Below are positions 19,112-27,541 of a DNA stretch of 64,000 nt, in pieces. Source of the DNA: [Mycobacterium] zoologicum (GTDB taxonomy: Bacteria; Actinomycetota; Actinomycetes; Mycobacteriales; Mycobacteriaceae); the NCBI RefSeq assembly GCF_020172665.1, contig NZ_CP083985.1:1752741-1816740 (forward strand), given 5' to 3'. The notes beneath the pieces are model-generated. The model saw only the letters and a program-made list of their open reading frames with translations, made no database searches and was not told the origin of the DNA. Position 1 is the first letter of the stretch, and each line of letters starts with the position of its first letter. The position numbers and the translations under genes are program-made.

Positions 19112-19507
19112 TCAGTCGAGCCGGGGAATGACCGAAGGCCCGCCCTGCTGAGGCTGTGGCGGCGCGGTGAACGTCTGAGGCGCTGAAGGCGGCTGCTGTT
19201 GCTGCTGCTGAGCGGCGCGGGCCTGCGCGATCGCGTTGATCAGCGGGCTGGCTGCCATCATCTCGCGGCGCTCTTCTTCGCTCAATTCGTAGATCGCCCA
19301 GGCGCCCCAGGCCGCCGGGCGGACGTACAGGGTGACCTGCTGGCGCCCGTTGTTGAACACGGCCGGAACCGCCACGGCCCGATCGCTGGCGGCGAAACTG
19401 GACATTTCCACGGTTATCCGCTCGATGTCGGCGTTTTCCTGCAGCTCATAGGTCGGTGACTGACCGCCCTTGGTCGGTGAGGCGTTCAGCGCGAGGAACC
19501 ACGCCAT
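19112..19507 (-). CDS. Conserved hypothetical protein, Gln/Pro-rich tail
   Basis: ATG 19507 is preceded on the minus strand by AGGAG with good spacing, giving 131 residues. The frame is open further upstream but without signal. The first ~95 residues look folded (MAWFLALNASPTKGG, ELQENADIERITVEMSSF, AVPAVFNNGRQQVTLYVRPAAWGAWAIYELSEEERREM). The C-terminal ~40 residues are low complexity (QQQQQQPPSAPQ, PPQPQQGG). I do not recognise the family. It is presumably cytoplasmic, as no signal or membrane segment is visible. It lies between tRNA-Asn and the acyl-CoA oxidase-like gene on the same strand as the latter. Confidence 0.75.
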   Translation of the reverse strand: MAWFLALNASPTKGGQSPTYELQENADIERITVEMSSFAASDRAVAVPAVFNNGRQQVTLYVRPAAWGAWAIYELSEEERREMMAASPLINAIAQARAAQQQQQQPPSAPQTFTAPPQPQQGGPSVIPRLD

Positions 19508-19568
19508 GATTGGTACTCCTTTGTTCGGGCATCGATGCCGACAGCCTATAGACGCGCGTCCGGCGGAT

Positions 19569-21503
19569 TCATCGGCGGGCGTCCACCCGCAGATGCTCGG
19601 GATGCAGCATCTCGGCGTAGCGCAACTGTTCGGGGATACCGAACCCGTCGACCAGTGTCGCGGCGTGCGGCCGTAGCCTCCGGCACCGGTCGTTGATGCC
19701 CCGGGTGACGGCTTTGGCCCGATCAGTGGACAGGTACCGATGCTCGATGTACCAGGCTTTGTCGTCTTCGATGACCCCCAGCGCATACAGGTCGCAGACC
19801 AGCTCCAGCAGTTCGCGGGCGTCGGTGTCCGGGCAGGATTCGATGCCGGCGACGAACGCCTCCAACACCACTCGGTCGATGTGGGCGGCGGCCGCATGTA
19901 ACACGTGATCCTGCACCGCGTTGAACGCGTCGAAGTCGCTCATCTCCTCGGACTTGGACTTGAGCCGACGCGCCACCGAGGTCAGCAGATATTTCTCGCG
20001 GTCTTCGAACATGTGCACCTGGGTGCCCCGGTTGAACAGGCTGCCCTCTTCGTCGCTGTCCTGACGGGCATCCACGATCGTCTGGATGATCGTCTCTGCC
20101 GCCGTGCGTTTGAGCACGCGGTCGCCGACGGCCTCGGCTGCGAACCGCACCCAGTCGACGGGGCTCATGCCGGCGATGTCGTCGGCGTAGGCGGTCAGCA
20201 GTTGCTTGGCCACCAGCTGGGTCAGCACATGGTTGTCGCCCTCGAAGGTGGTGAACACGTCGGTGTCGGCGCGCAAGGCGATCAACCGGTTCTCGGCCAT
20301 GTAACCCGCACCGCCGCAGGCCTCCCGTGCCTCCTGGATCGCGCGCGACGCGTGCCAGGTATTGGCCGCCTTCAGCCCGGCCGCGCGCGCCTCGAGCTCA
20401 CGCTGCTCCTCGGCATCGGGTGTGTCGGTGGTCTGCAGGTCGTGGCAGCGGCCAACCAGCTCGTTCTGGGCGAACTGCAACGCATAGGAGCGCGCTATCA
20501 AAGGGAACAGCCGGCGCTGGTGTGCCAGATAGTCCATGATCAGCACCCCGCGCTCGGTCCCGCTGTCGTCGGGTGCGCTGAACTGTCTGCGCTGCAGCGC
20601 ATACCGCGTCGCGATGTCCAGGGCGACTCGCGCTGCCGCGCCAGCGCTGCCGCCGACCGACACCCGGCCCCGGATCAGCGTGCCGATCATGGTGAAGAAC
20701 CGCCGGCCGTCGCTTTCGATCGGCGAACGATAGCTGCCGTCGGGTTCGACGTCGGCGTATCGATTCAACAGATTCTCCCGCGGAATCCGAACCTGATCGA
20801 ACACGATGCGGCCGTTGTCCACCCCGGGCAACCCACCCTTGTAGTGGCAATCCGAGGTGGTGACGCCGGGCAGGTCGTTGCCGTCTGCGTCGCGGATCGG
20901 CACCAGAAAACAGTGCACGCCATGGCTGTTGTCCGCGGTGATCAGCTGGGCGAATACCGCCGCGACGGTGGCGGTTTCGGCCGCACCGCCGATGTAGTCC
21001 TTGCGCGCGGTTCCGGTGGCGGAGTCGATGACGAACTCGCCTGTCTCGGGGTCGTAGGTGGCGGTCGTTTCCAGGGCCTGCACATCGCTGCCGTGGCCGG
21101 TCTCGGTCATGGCGAAACACCCGAGCACCTCGAGGTCGATGATCTTCTTGACATAGGCCCGGTGGTGCCGCTCGGTGCCGAGGTTCTCCACCGCTCCGCC
21201 GAACAGCCCCCACTGCACCCCGGCCTTGACCATCAGCGACAGGTCCGACATGGCCAGCATCTCGATCATGCTGACCGCCGCGCCCACGTCGCCGGTACCG
21301 CCGTGCTCCTTGCGGAAACTGTCGGCGGCGACGCCGGCACCCGCCATGATCTTCAGCTGTTCGGCGACCTTGGTGCGGGCGATCGCCGTGTTGGGCGTGT
21401 AGTGCGGTCGGAACTTTTCATCGCACAGGGTGGCTCGGACCTGATTTTTGACGGCTCGCCAGCGGCCGTCCAACGCGTCGCGTAGAGCATCGGAGGTGGT
21501 CAC
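19569..21503 (-). CDS. Acyl-CoA oxidase / acyl-CoA dehydrogenase family protein
   Basis: This FAD enzyme of 644 residues would oxidise acyl-CoA to trans-2-enoyl-CoA. It resembles peroxisomal-type acyl-CoA oxidases in length and in two C-terminal helical domains rather than ~390-residue FadE dehydrogenases. Visible motifs: CFAMTETGHGSDVQALET (FAD/substrate loop), DYIGGAAETATVAAVFA, GVHCFLVPIRD, RVSVGGSAGAAARVALDIA, and the catalytic-loop region AREACGGAGYMAENRL followed by TTFEGDNHVL, where oxidases carry the general base. GTG 21503 was chosen because conserved sequence starts there (TTSDALRDALDGRW). It is divergent by 52 bp from a phytase-like lipoprotein, with a palindrome between. Oxidase versus dehydrogenase activity cannot be decided from sequence. 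Confidence 0.85.
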   Translation of the reverse strand: MTTSDALRDALDGRWRAVKNQVRATLCDEKFRPHYTPNTAIARTKVAEQLKIMAGAGVAADSFRKEHGGTGDVGAAVSMIEMLAMSDLSLMVKAGVQWGLFGGAVENLGTERHHRAYVKKIIDLEVLGCFAMTETGHGSDVQALETTATYDPETGEFVIDSATGTARKDYIGGAAETATVAAVFAQLITADNSHGVHCFLVPIRDADGNDLPGVTTSDCHYKGGLPGVDNGRIVFDQVRIPRENLLNRYADVEPDGSYRSPIESDGRRFFTMIGTLIRGRVSVGGSAGAAARVALDIATRYALQRRQFSAPDDSGTERGVLIMDYLAHQRRLFPLIARSYALQFAQNELVGRCHDLQTTDTPDAEEQRELEARAAGLKAANTWHASRAIQEAREACGGAGYMAENRLIALRADTDVFTTFEGDNHVLTQLVAKQLLTAYADDIAGMSPVDWVRFAAEAVGDRVLKRTAAETIIQTIVDARQDSDEEGSLFNRGTQVHMFEDREKYLLTSVARRLKSKSEEMSDFDAFNAVQDHVLHAAAAHIDRVVLEAFVAGIESCPDTDARELLELVCDLYALGVIEDDKAWYIEHRYLSTDRAKAVTRGINDRCRRLRPHAATLVDGFGIPEQLRYAEMLHPEHLRVDARR

Positions 21504-21533
21504 TTCTGGACGGTATCCCGTCGGCCCGTCCGC

Positions 21534-21546
21534 TAAACCGGGTTTA
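21534..21546. promoter_or_regulatory. 13-bp palindrome in divergent promoter
   Basis: TAAACC-G-GGTTTA is an exact dyad with one central base. It overlaps the likely -10 region (TTTAAAT, 21543-21549) of the leaderless gene starting at GTG 21556. It is a candidate repressor site shared with the acyl-CoA oxidase-like gene. Confidence 0.4.
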
Positions 21547-21555
21547 AATAACAGG

Positions 21556-22701
21556 GTGCGTTGGGTTTTGAATCGGTTGCTGCCGGTATGCGTTCTCGTG
21601 GTCGCGAGCTGCGCACCGTGCGATTCACCGGTTGCGGCGCCCACGCTGGAATACCTGGGCCAGGCCCGGTTGGCGCGGCACACCGTGTTCGAGGGCACCG
21701 TCGTCGGCGGCCTGTCGGGTATCAGCTACGACGCGAGGCGGGACTGTTTCTATGTCATCAGTGACGACCGGTCGGCGGCGGGACCAGCCCGGTTCTACAC
21801 GGTAAGCCTGGAACTGTCGGAGCGCGGCGTCGGCGGCGTCCACATCAGCGGCGTCCACCCATTACTGGACGATGGCGGGCGGCCTTTCGCTGCGCTGAAC
21901 GTCGACGCGTCGCCGCCGGTGGTTCCGCCCGACCCCGAAGGGATTGCGTTCGACAGCACCCGGAACCGGCTGTACTGGACGTCGGAGGGGGAGCGGGACG
22001 GGACCGTCCTGGCCGACCCGTGGATCAGGATCGCCGCGCTCAACGGCGGCTATCTCGGCCGATTCGACATACCGCCGCAGTTGGTCATGTCGGCCGAGCG
22101 CACCGGGCCGCGGCGCAACCGCACCCTGGAAGGTCTGAGCGTGACCGCCGACGGCCGGATGCTGTTCGCGGCGATGGAGGGACCCGGCTACGACGACGGG
22201 CCGGTGCCGGATCAGGCCCACGGCGCGCTGACCCGAATCACCGCCTACGGTTTGGACTCCGGAAACCGATGGGCCACGCCGGTGGCCCAATACGTCTATC
22301 CGTTGGAACCCGCCCCCGCCGATGCGGAGCCGGGCCAGACCAACGGCCTCACCGACCTGGTGGCACTGTCGGACACCGAGTTCCTGGTGATCGAGCGGGC
22401 ATTCAGTCTCCGGCCGACGGTGCGGCTGTTCCGGGCCGGTATCGGCTCCGATCCGGCGGCCACCGATGTGCTCGGCGTCCCGGCGCTCAAGGGTGCACAG
22501 GTGGTGCCGATGACCAAGACGCTGTTGGTCGACCTGTCGGCCGTTCCCGGGCTGGACCTGGTGGACAACATCGAGGGGATCACACTGGGTCCGCGACTGC
22601 CCGACGGCAGGCAGACGTTGGTGCTGGTCAGCGACGACAACTTCTCGCCGCGGCAGGTCACCCAGTTCGTCGTGTTCGCGATCCCGGCCCGTGGAGCCTG
22701 A
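21556..22701 (+). CDS. Esterase-like/phytase-like beta-propeller lipoprotein
   Basis: GTG 21556 starts a 381-residue protein with a lipoprotein signal: basic RWVLNR, hydrophobic LLPVCVLVVAS, then C, a V-A-S-C lipobox. The mature part matches the 'esterase-like activity of phytase' family: GGLSGISYDARRDCFYVISDD near the start, DPEGIAFDSTRNRLYWTSEG, RNRTLEGLSVTADGRML, and VDNIEGITLGPRLPDGRQTLVLVSDDNF near the end. Repeated Glu-Gly and Asp-Asp motifs fit calcium or phosphate sites in a propeller. It is likely on the outer face of the membrane. Upstream AT-rich sequence suggests a leaderless transcript. Substrate unknown. Confidence 0.82.
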   Translation: MRWVLNRLLPVCVLVVASCAPCDSPVAAPTLEYLGQARLARHTVFEGTVVGGLSGISYDARRDCFYVISDDRSAAGPARFYTVSLELSERGVGGVHISGVHPLLDDGGRPFAALNVDASPPVVPPDPEGIAFDSTRNRLYWTSEGERDGTVLADPWIRIAALNGGYLGRFDIPPQLVMSAERTGPRRNRTLEGLSVTADGRMLFAAMEGPGYDDGPVPDQAHGALTRITAYGLDSGNRWATPVAQYVYPLEPAPADAEPGQTNGLTDLVALSDTEFLVIERAFSLRPTVRLFRAGIGSDPAATDVLGVPALKGAQVVPMTKTLLVDLSAVPGLDLVDNIEGITLGPRLPDGRQTLVLVSDDNFSPRQVTQFVVFAIPARGA

Positions 22702-22855
22702 ATAGGCGTTGAATCTCGATTATTCATTTTTTTGGAATGGCTCCTGCGTGCATTAGGCGATTTGGAGTATCGAAAGGCTCAAGTGGATCGCTGGACTGAT
22801 AGCGTTAGTGCGATGGGGATCAATCTGCGGTCGGTGACGAGGCTGAGATAGCGCG

Positions 22856-23548
22856 TTGGCTGACTCCACCGACCGGCGCGCCGACACCACGCGTCAGCAG
22901 ATAATCAGAGCCGCTGCGCATCAATTCGCGCAGCGGCCCTATCACGCTGTCGGCCTTGACGACATACTCGCCGAAGCGGAGTTGACCAAGGGCGCCATGT
23001 ATTTCCATTTCCGTTCCAAACACGCACTGGCGCTGGCTGTGGTCGACGGCCAACTCAGCCGGGCGGGTCTGGTGGTGCAGGAGCTGGTGGATCGCAAGCT
23101 CTCCGGGTTGGAGACCCTGATCGACTTCGGCTACCAGATGGCCGTCGGCGACATCACCTCCGACGCCACCCGCGCGATGCTTCATCTGCTGCCGGTGGTG
23201 GGGCGTACCGAGGGAATGCAGACCACGGTGCTCAACGACGTCGTCAAGACGCTGTGCGTGGTGGCTGAGCGTGCCATCGCCGAGGGCGACATCGCCGACA
23301 CCGACCCCGAGGATATGACCCGGGTGCTGGTCGCGGTGTATCTGGGGATGCGCCAGGCCGGCGATCTCGACGAGCCCGAGCAGTTTCTGCGTCGGCTGGA
23401 GCGGGCCTGGGCGGTCCTTCTGGCCGGCGTGGTGCCGGCCGAACGGATCGACTACTTCCTCCAGTTCATTCGGCGACGGACCTCGCTGGCCGTCAAGGCC
23501 ACATCCGGCACCGGGACCCCTGATGCGGCCGACGATCGGGTGGGCTGA
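22856..23548 (+). CDS. TetR-family regulator, gamma-butyrolactone-receptor-like
   Basis: TTG 22856 gives 230 residues with an N-terminal TetR HTH (TTRQQIIRAAAHQFAQRPYHAVGLDDILAEA, TKGAMYFHFRSKHALALAVVD). The TKGAMYFHF.SK.ALA pattern is that of the ScbR/ArpA autoregulator-receptor branch. The ligand domain diverges. The gene overlaps the next TetR gene by one base (TGATG), so the two are co-translated. Ligand and targets are unknown; gamma-butyrolactone sensing is only a family resemblance. Confidence 0.85.
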   Translation: MADSTDRRADTTRQQIIRAAAHQFAQRPYHAVGLDDILAEAELTKGAMYFHFRSKHALALAVVDGQLSRAGLVVQELVDRKLSGLETLIDFGYQMAVGDITSDATRAMLHLLPVVGRTEGMQTTVLNDVVKTLCVVAERAIAEGDIADTDPEDMTRVLVAVYLGMRQAGDLDEPEQFLRRLERAWAVLLAGVVPAERIDYFLQFIRRRTSLAVKATSGTGTPDAADDRVG

Positions 23549-24228
23549 TGGCACGCCAGGTTCGGTCTGAGGCGACCCGGCGCAAGCTTCTCGATGCGGC
23601 TATCGACGTGTTCGCCGAAGTCGGCTATGTCGCGGCCGGGCGGACCGCGATCATCGAGCGGGCCGGAGTGACCAAAGGTGCCCTCTACCATCATTTCGAC
23701 TCGATGGACGCCCTGGTGGCGGCGATCATCGAAGGCGGGTTCGCCACGGTGATGGGCACCTTCGGGAGCATGTGCGGTCCGTCGTCACCGGCGTTGGAGG
23801 GCATGATCCACGGAATGTTCGCGGTCAACGCGGTGCTGGCCTCGGACAAGGAGGCACGCGCTTCGGGGCACCTGATCTTTGCGCTGGCCGACGCCAACAC
23901 TCTGGGGGCTCAGGTCGCCGAGGACTGGATCGCCGCGGTGAGCGCGCAAGCCGGCCGCGCGATCGCCGAGGGGGACCTGCGCCAGGATCTGCAACCGGGT
24001 CAAGTGGCCGAGGCGATCATCGGAGCGATGCTGGGGACATGGCTGCTGTCGCCGTCCCGCGAAGACGGTGTGGCCCGCGTGACCCGGATGTGGGAGGCGT
24101 TGTTGCCCGCGCTGGTCGAGGTGGACTCGCAGCCGTACTTTCGGCAGTTCCTGGCTCGCGCATCGATGCGTCACTACCCAGGCGCGGGCGACGAGAGCAA
24201 CGAGGGCACCGTCCCGGTCAAAGCCTGA
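23548..24228 (+). CDS. TetR-family regulator
   Basis: The 226-residue protein has a TetR HTH at residues ~10-55 (EATRRKLLDAAIDVFAEVGY, GVTKGALYHHFDSMDALVAA) and a helical C-terminal ligand domain typical of TetR_C families (AEDWIAAVSAQAGRAIAEGDL, AEAIIGAMLGTWLLSPSRE). It directly follows and overlaps the ScbR-like TetR gene by one base, an unusual pair that may form a regulatory cascade or heterodimer (inference). No structural gene follows on this strand; the next gene is convergent. Confidence 0.87.
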   Translation: MARQVRSEATRRKLLDAAIDVFAEVGYVAAGRTAIIERAGVTKGALYHHFDSMDALVAAIIEGGFATVMGTFGSMCGPSSPALEGMIHGMFAVNAVLASDKEARASGHLIFALADANTLGAQVAEDWIAAVSAQAGRAIAEGDLRQDLQPGQVAEAIIGAMLGTWLLSPSREDGVARVTRMWEALLPALVEVDSQPYFRQFLARASMRHYPGAGDESNEGTVPVKA

Positions 24229-24233
24229 GCCGG

Positions 24234-24638
24234 CTACCGCTCGTCCAGCCACAGCTGTTCGGTGAGGTCCTGGAACGTGGCCAGGGCAACCCGGTCGTCG
24301 GCGCGTTCCAGGGCCGACTTGCTCATCAGGGCCCGGACCGTTGATCCGTCTCGATGTTCCAGGGACACAACGAGATTGGCCAACGAGTGCATCACCGCCA
24401 GTGCGGACTCCTCGGCGGGCGGAACTTGTCCGAAGATCTGGCGGAACTCCAGGGCGAGCACCTCTTTCGGGGCGTAGCCCAACATGGTGGCGAACCCAGT
24501 GTTGGCGAACAGGATGGTGCCGTCGTCGGCGATCGCCAGTACCGGGACCGGAATCCGCTCGAGTGCCACCAGGGCCGGCAGCTGTCGCAGGGTGTCCATC
24601 GGGGGCTGGGGGGTCTGTGCGTTGCGCCGTCGCTCCAT
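24234..24638 (-). CDS. Single PAS-domain protein
   Basis: The 134-residue protein is essentially one PAS fold (residues ~20-130: LERIPVPVLAIADDGTILFANTGFATMLGY, then EHRDGSTVRALMSKSAL and ATFQDLTEQLW). It has no output domain and no membrane segment. Such stand-alone PAS proteins usually act as sensors for a partner. It lies downstream of the GGDEF-EAL gene on the same strand, 373 bp apart, so a functional link to c-di-GMP signalling is possible but unproven. It is convergent with the TetR pair, 5 bp from its stop. Confidence 0.78.
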   Translation of the reverse strand: MERRRNAQTPQPPMDTLRQLPALVALERIPVPVLAIADDGTILFANTGFATMLGYAPKEVLALEFRQIFGQVPPAEESALAVMHSLANLVVSLEHRDGSTVRALMSKSALERADDRVALATFQDLTEQLWLDER

Positions 24639-25011
24639 GCATCGATTATGACGGGCCGCCCGGTCGGCGTGGACACCCTTGGCGGTCTCGGCAGCCGGAC
24701 GCGTCGCCGGCCGGGTCCGCGGCGGCGACCACCGCCTGACGGCAAGTCTGTTATCGACTAGACATCATCCAAAAAGTATGTAATATCTCTATTTATGCGA
24801 GGGGCTGGTTTGCAGGGCGCGGGCGCTTGGGGGAGCGCTTCGCTGCCCGCACCAGTCTCCGCACACAAACTTCGCCCGGGGCACCTCGAGGGGTCCGTAT
24901 CGCCGATTGCCGCCGTTCGCAGAGACGCGCAGGTGCACCGCACCTACCGCGGGACTCGCCGGCCGGCATCCGGGGGTGCGGTTGGTGCCGCATTACCGGG
25001 CGTTGATCTTT
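24639..25011. other. Non-coding spacer with AT-rich island
   Basis: This 373-bp stretch lies between the PAS gene start and the GGDEF-EAL gene stop, both on the minus strand. A markedly AT-rich patch at ~24755-24797 (AAAAAGTATGTAATATCTC) stands out and is the likely promoter region of the PAS gene. No convincing small gene or hairpin was seen. Confidence 0.5.
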
Positions 25012-26865
25012 TCAGATGACCAGGGCCTGGCTGTCGGCCAGGAACGGCATGGCCATCCAGCGCGACGCCAGCATCGCCGCTGCGGCGGGGCCCGGCACCG
25101 GGCGCGAGAACAGGAAGCCCTGAGCCCGGTGACAGCCGTGCCGCATCAGGGTGAGCGCGGCCGCTGACGTCTCCACGCCTTCCGCGACCACCTGCAGGCC
25201 GAACGCCTCTGCGAGGGCGATGATCGCCCGGACAATCGCGAGATCGCCGGCGTTGACGCCCAGTTCGCGGACGAAAACGGTGTCGATCTTGAGCGTGTCG
25301 ACCGGCAGGTCCTTCAGGTGAGACAGCACCGCGTAGCCGGTGCCGAAATCATCGATGGCGATCTTGACCCCGGCCTCGCGCAGCTCGGCCAGCGTGCGCC
25401 TGGTGGACTCGATGTTCTGCACCACCGCCCGTTCGGTGATCTCCAGGCACAAGGTGCCGGGGCGCAGGCCGAACTCCTCGATCGTGTCCACCACGTTCTG
25501 CACAAAGCCGCGGGCCGCAAGCTGGACCGGGGACACATTGACCCGCAGGGTGGCATTGGTCCGCACGCCGTTGGCCTGCCACTGGCTGAACTCCGCGCAG
25601 GCGCTGCGCATCACCCACCGGCCCAGATCGTCGGCCAGGTTGGCCGACTCGGCGATGCTGATGAACGAGCCCGGCAGCAACAGTCCGCGGGTGGGATGGC
25701 GCCAGCGGACCAGCGCCTCCACTGCCACGATCGCGCCACTCCACAGGTCGACTTCGGGCTGGTAGTACAGCAGCAGCGACTCGTCGTCGATCTTGCCCTG
25801 CAGGTGCAGCTCGATGTCCTTGCGGAACAGGCTTTTCAGTGACATGTCATCGGTCGAGCTGACGGTCTGGTTGCCGCCGCCACGCTTGGCCGCCAGCACG
25901 GCCTCGTCGGCGCGGTGCAGCAGTCCGGCACTGGTGTCCTCGCCGGGCAGGCCCACCGTCACGCCCACACTGACCGTGCTGTTGACGGTGTGGCCCTGAA
26001 TCTCCACCCGCTCGCGCAGTGCGATCTGCAGCCGGTCGGCGAAGGTCTCGGCGCTGGCCATCGACATCGGCCAGTCCGGGATGACGACGAACTCGTCGCC
26101 ACCGATCCGGGCCGCCATGGTTCGATTTCCGGCGTAGGCGCGCAGCCGCCTGGCGAAGTCCTGGATGAACCAGTCGCCGGCGGCGTGGCCGAGGTAGTCG
26201 TTGATCGGCTTGAGCCGGTCGAGGTCGATGTAGAACATGCCGACCGGTCCCGGGCTACCGGGGATCAGGCGCTCGGAGAGGTGGGCGACCAGCGCGCGCC
26301 GGTTGTGCAGGCCGGTCAGGTCGTCGTGGTCGGCCAGGTAGCGCAGCCGCTCCTCGGCGACCACCCGGGCCTGCAATTGCGCGAACAGGGACGCGATCGC
26401 CTCGATCGTGTTGAGTTCCTCGGGACGCCATTTGGGCCGGCGGAACTTCACCAAGCCCAGCATTCCGGTGGTGACCGGGCCGGAGATCAGCGGAGCGGTG
26501 GCCACCGACAGCGATTCCACGGCGTGATCCCGGGCCATCTGGCGCACATAACCCGAGTCGTCGGCTTCCGGACGGATGACGGCGACGCGCTTGCCGTGTG
26601 CGCAGGTGGTGAAGACCGGGTCGGCGGTGGTGAACGAGACCACCGCGAGCGGGTCGGGGTCGGGTGGATCGACTCGCGGCGGCCACTCCGCCACCAGCTT
26701 GGAGGCCCGGATCTCATGGTCGTTGTGGCGCAGGAACCCGGCGTCGACGTTGAGCTGCTCCACCAGGGTCTGCAACACCCGCTCGCTGACCTCGGGCGCC
26801 GACGACGGTGTGGTGGCCATCAACTGGGCGGCGATCGAGGTGACCAGCGCCAATCTGTCCGCCAC
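25012..26865 (-). CDS. dcpA: GAF-GGDEF-EAL c-di-GMP cyclase/phosphodiesterase (DcpA/Rv1354c-like)
   Basis: The 617-residue cytoplasmic signalling enzyme has a GAF domain (~20-165), a GGDEF domain (~175-335) with intact active site ([11 protein letters not shown]) and an EAL domain (~350-605) with [42 protein letters not shown] and VVAEGVET. Metal and catalytic residues of both domains appear intact, so it can plausibly make and hydrolyse cyclic di-GMP. The same three-domain order and length are seen in Rv1354c and in M. smegmatis DcpA, which is bifunctional. The GAF domain probably gates activity. It is a single gene upstream of the PAS protein gene. Confidence 0.92.
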   Translation of the reverse strand: MADRLALVTSIAAQLMATTPSSAPEVSERVLQTLVEQLNVDAGFLRHNDHEIRASKLVAEWPPRVDPPDPDPLAVVSFTTADPVFTTCAHGKRVAVIRPEADDSGYVRQMARDHAVESLSVATAPLISGPVTTGMLGLVKFRRPKWRPEELNTIEAIASLFAQLQARVVAEERLRYLADHDDLTGLHNRRALVAHLSERLIPGSPGPVGMFYIDLDRLKPINDYLGHAAGDWFIQDFARRLRAYAGNRTMAARIGGDEFVVIPDWPMSMASAETFADRLQIALRERVEIQGHTVNSTVSVGVTVGLPGEDTSAGLLHRADEAVLAAKRGGGNQTVSSTDDMSLKSLFRKDIELHLQGKIDDESLLLYYQPEVDLWSGAIVAVEALVRWRHPTRGLLLPGSFISIAESANLADDLGRWVMRSACAEFSQWQANGVRTNATLRVNVSPVQLAARGFVQNVVDTIEEFGLRPGTLCLEITERAVVQNIESTRRTLAELREAGVKIAIDDFGTGYAVLSHLKDLPVDTLKIDTVFVRELGVNAGDLAIVRAIIALAEAFGLQVVAEGVETSAAALTLMRHGCHRAQGFLFSRPVPGPAAAAMLASRWMAMPFLADSQALVI

Positions 26866-27010
26866 GATGCCCTTCCCCGGAGACCGTCAGCCCGGTGCAG
26901 GAGCCGCCGCGGGCCTGGAATCGATTCGGGCCGATACCGCACTGAGCATATTCGACAATCCCGCGGGCGGGAAACCACTCAGTGGAATTCGCGCCGGTCC
27001 GACCAGGTGC

Positions 27011-27460
27011 TCAACGAACCGGTCGAGCGGGCGCGGCATCCGCCAGGAAACGGCGCAGCACCGTCACCGCCTCGGCAAGGGTGCGGCGCTCGTCGGCCGA
27101 GAGCCGGTCCAGCTCCGGGTCGATGGCGGCGGCCCGGTCCTGCCGAACCCGGGCCAGCGTCTCGATGCCCTTGTCGGTGATCCGTACCAGCACCGCCCGG
27201 GCGTCGTTCGGATCGGTGGCACGGGTGGTCAGGCCGGCATCCTCAAGGCGGCGGACCTGGGTGGTCATCGTAGGCTGCGAGCAGTGGTCCACCGCCGCCA
27301 GCTCGGAGATGCGTGCCTCGTCCAGGTCTTCGATCGTGGACAGCAGCCGGGCCTGCGCACCGGGGATCGCCAGGGCGACTCGCTGGGTCGCGAGCCGGTT
27401 GAGGCGGGCGACAACGCTGAGCAAGTCCGCTCCCAGACTGGCGTGAACAGGGGCGACCAT
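27011..27460 (-). CDS. MarR-family regulator, Rv2327-like
   Basis: ATG 27460 gives 149 residues with a winged-helix MarR core: [64 protein letters not shown]. The frame continues upstream through the divergent transporter gene but only as shadow. A minus-strand hexamer AATACT at 27467-27472 sits about 7 nt before the start, suggesting a leaderless transcript. It is divergent from the ECF transporter genes, the same arrangement as Rv2327 with Rv2326c-Rv2325c, so it probably controls that transporter (inference). Confidence 0.87.
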   Translation of the reverse strand: MVAPVHASLGADLLSVVARLNRLATQRVALAIPGAQARLLSTIEDLDEARISELAAVDHCSQPTMTTQVRRLEDAGLTTRATDPNDARAVLVRITDKGIETLARVRQDRAAAIDPELDRLSADERRTLAEAVTVLRRFLADAAPARPVR

Positions 27461-27541
27461 CCGGCGAGTATTCCAAAGGTTCGCAGCGTAGAGCAATCGC
27501 CCGGCGGCTCCGGCGCGGCCGGCTGGCAGAATCGACGGGTG

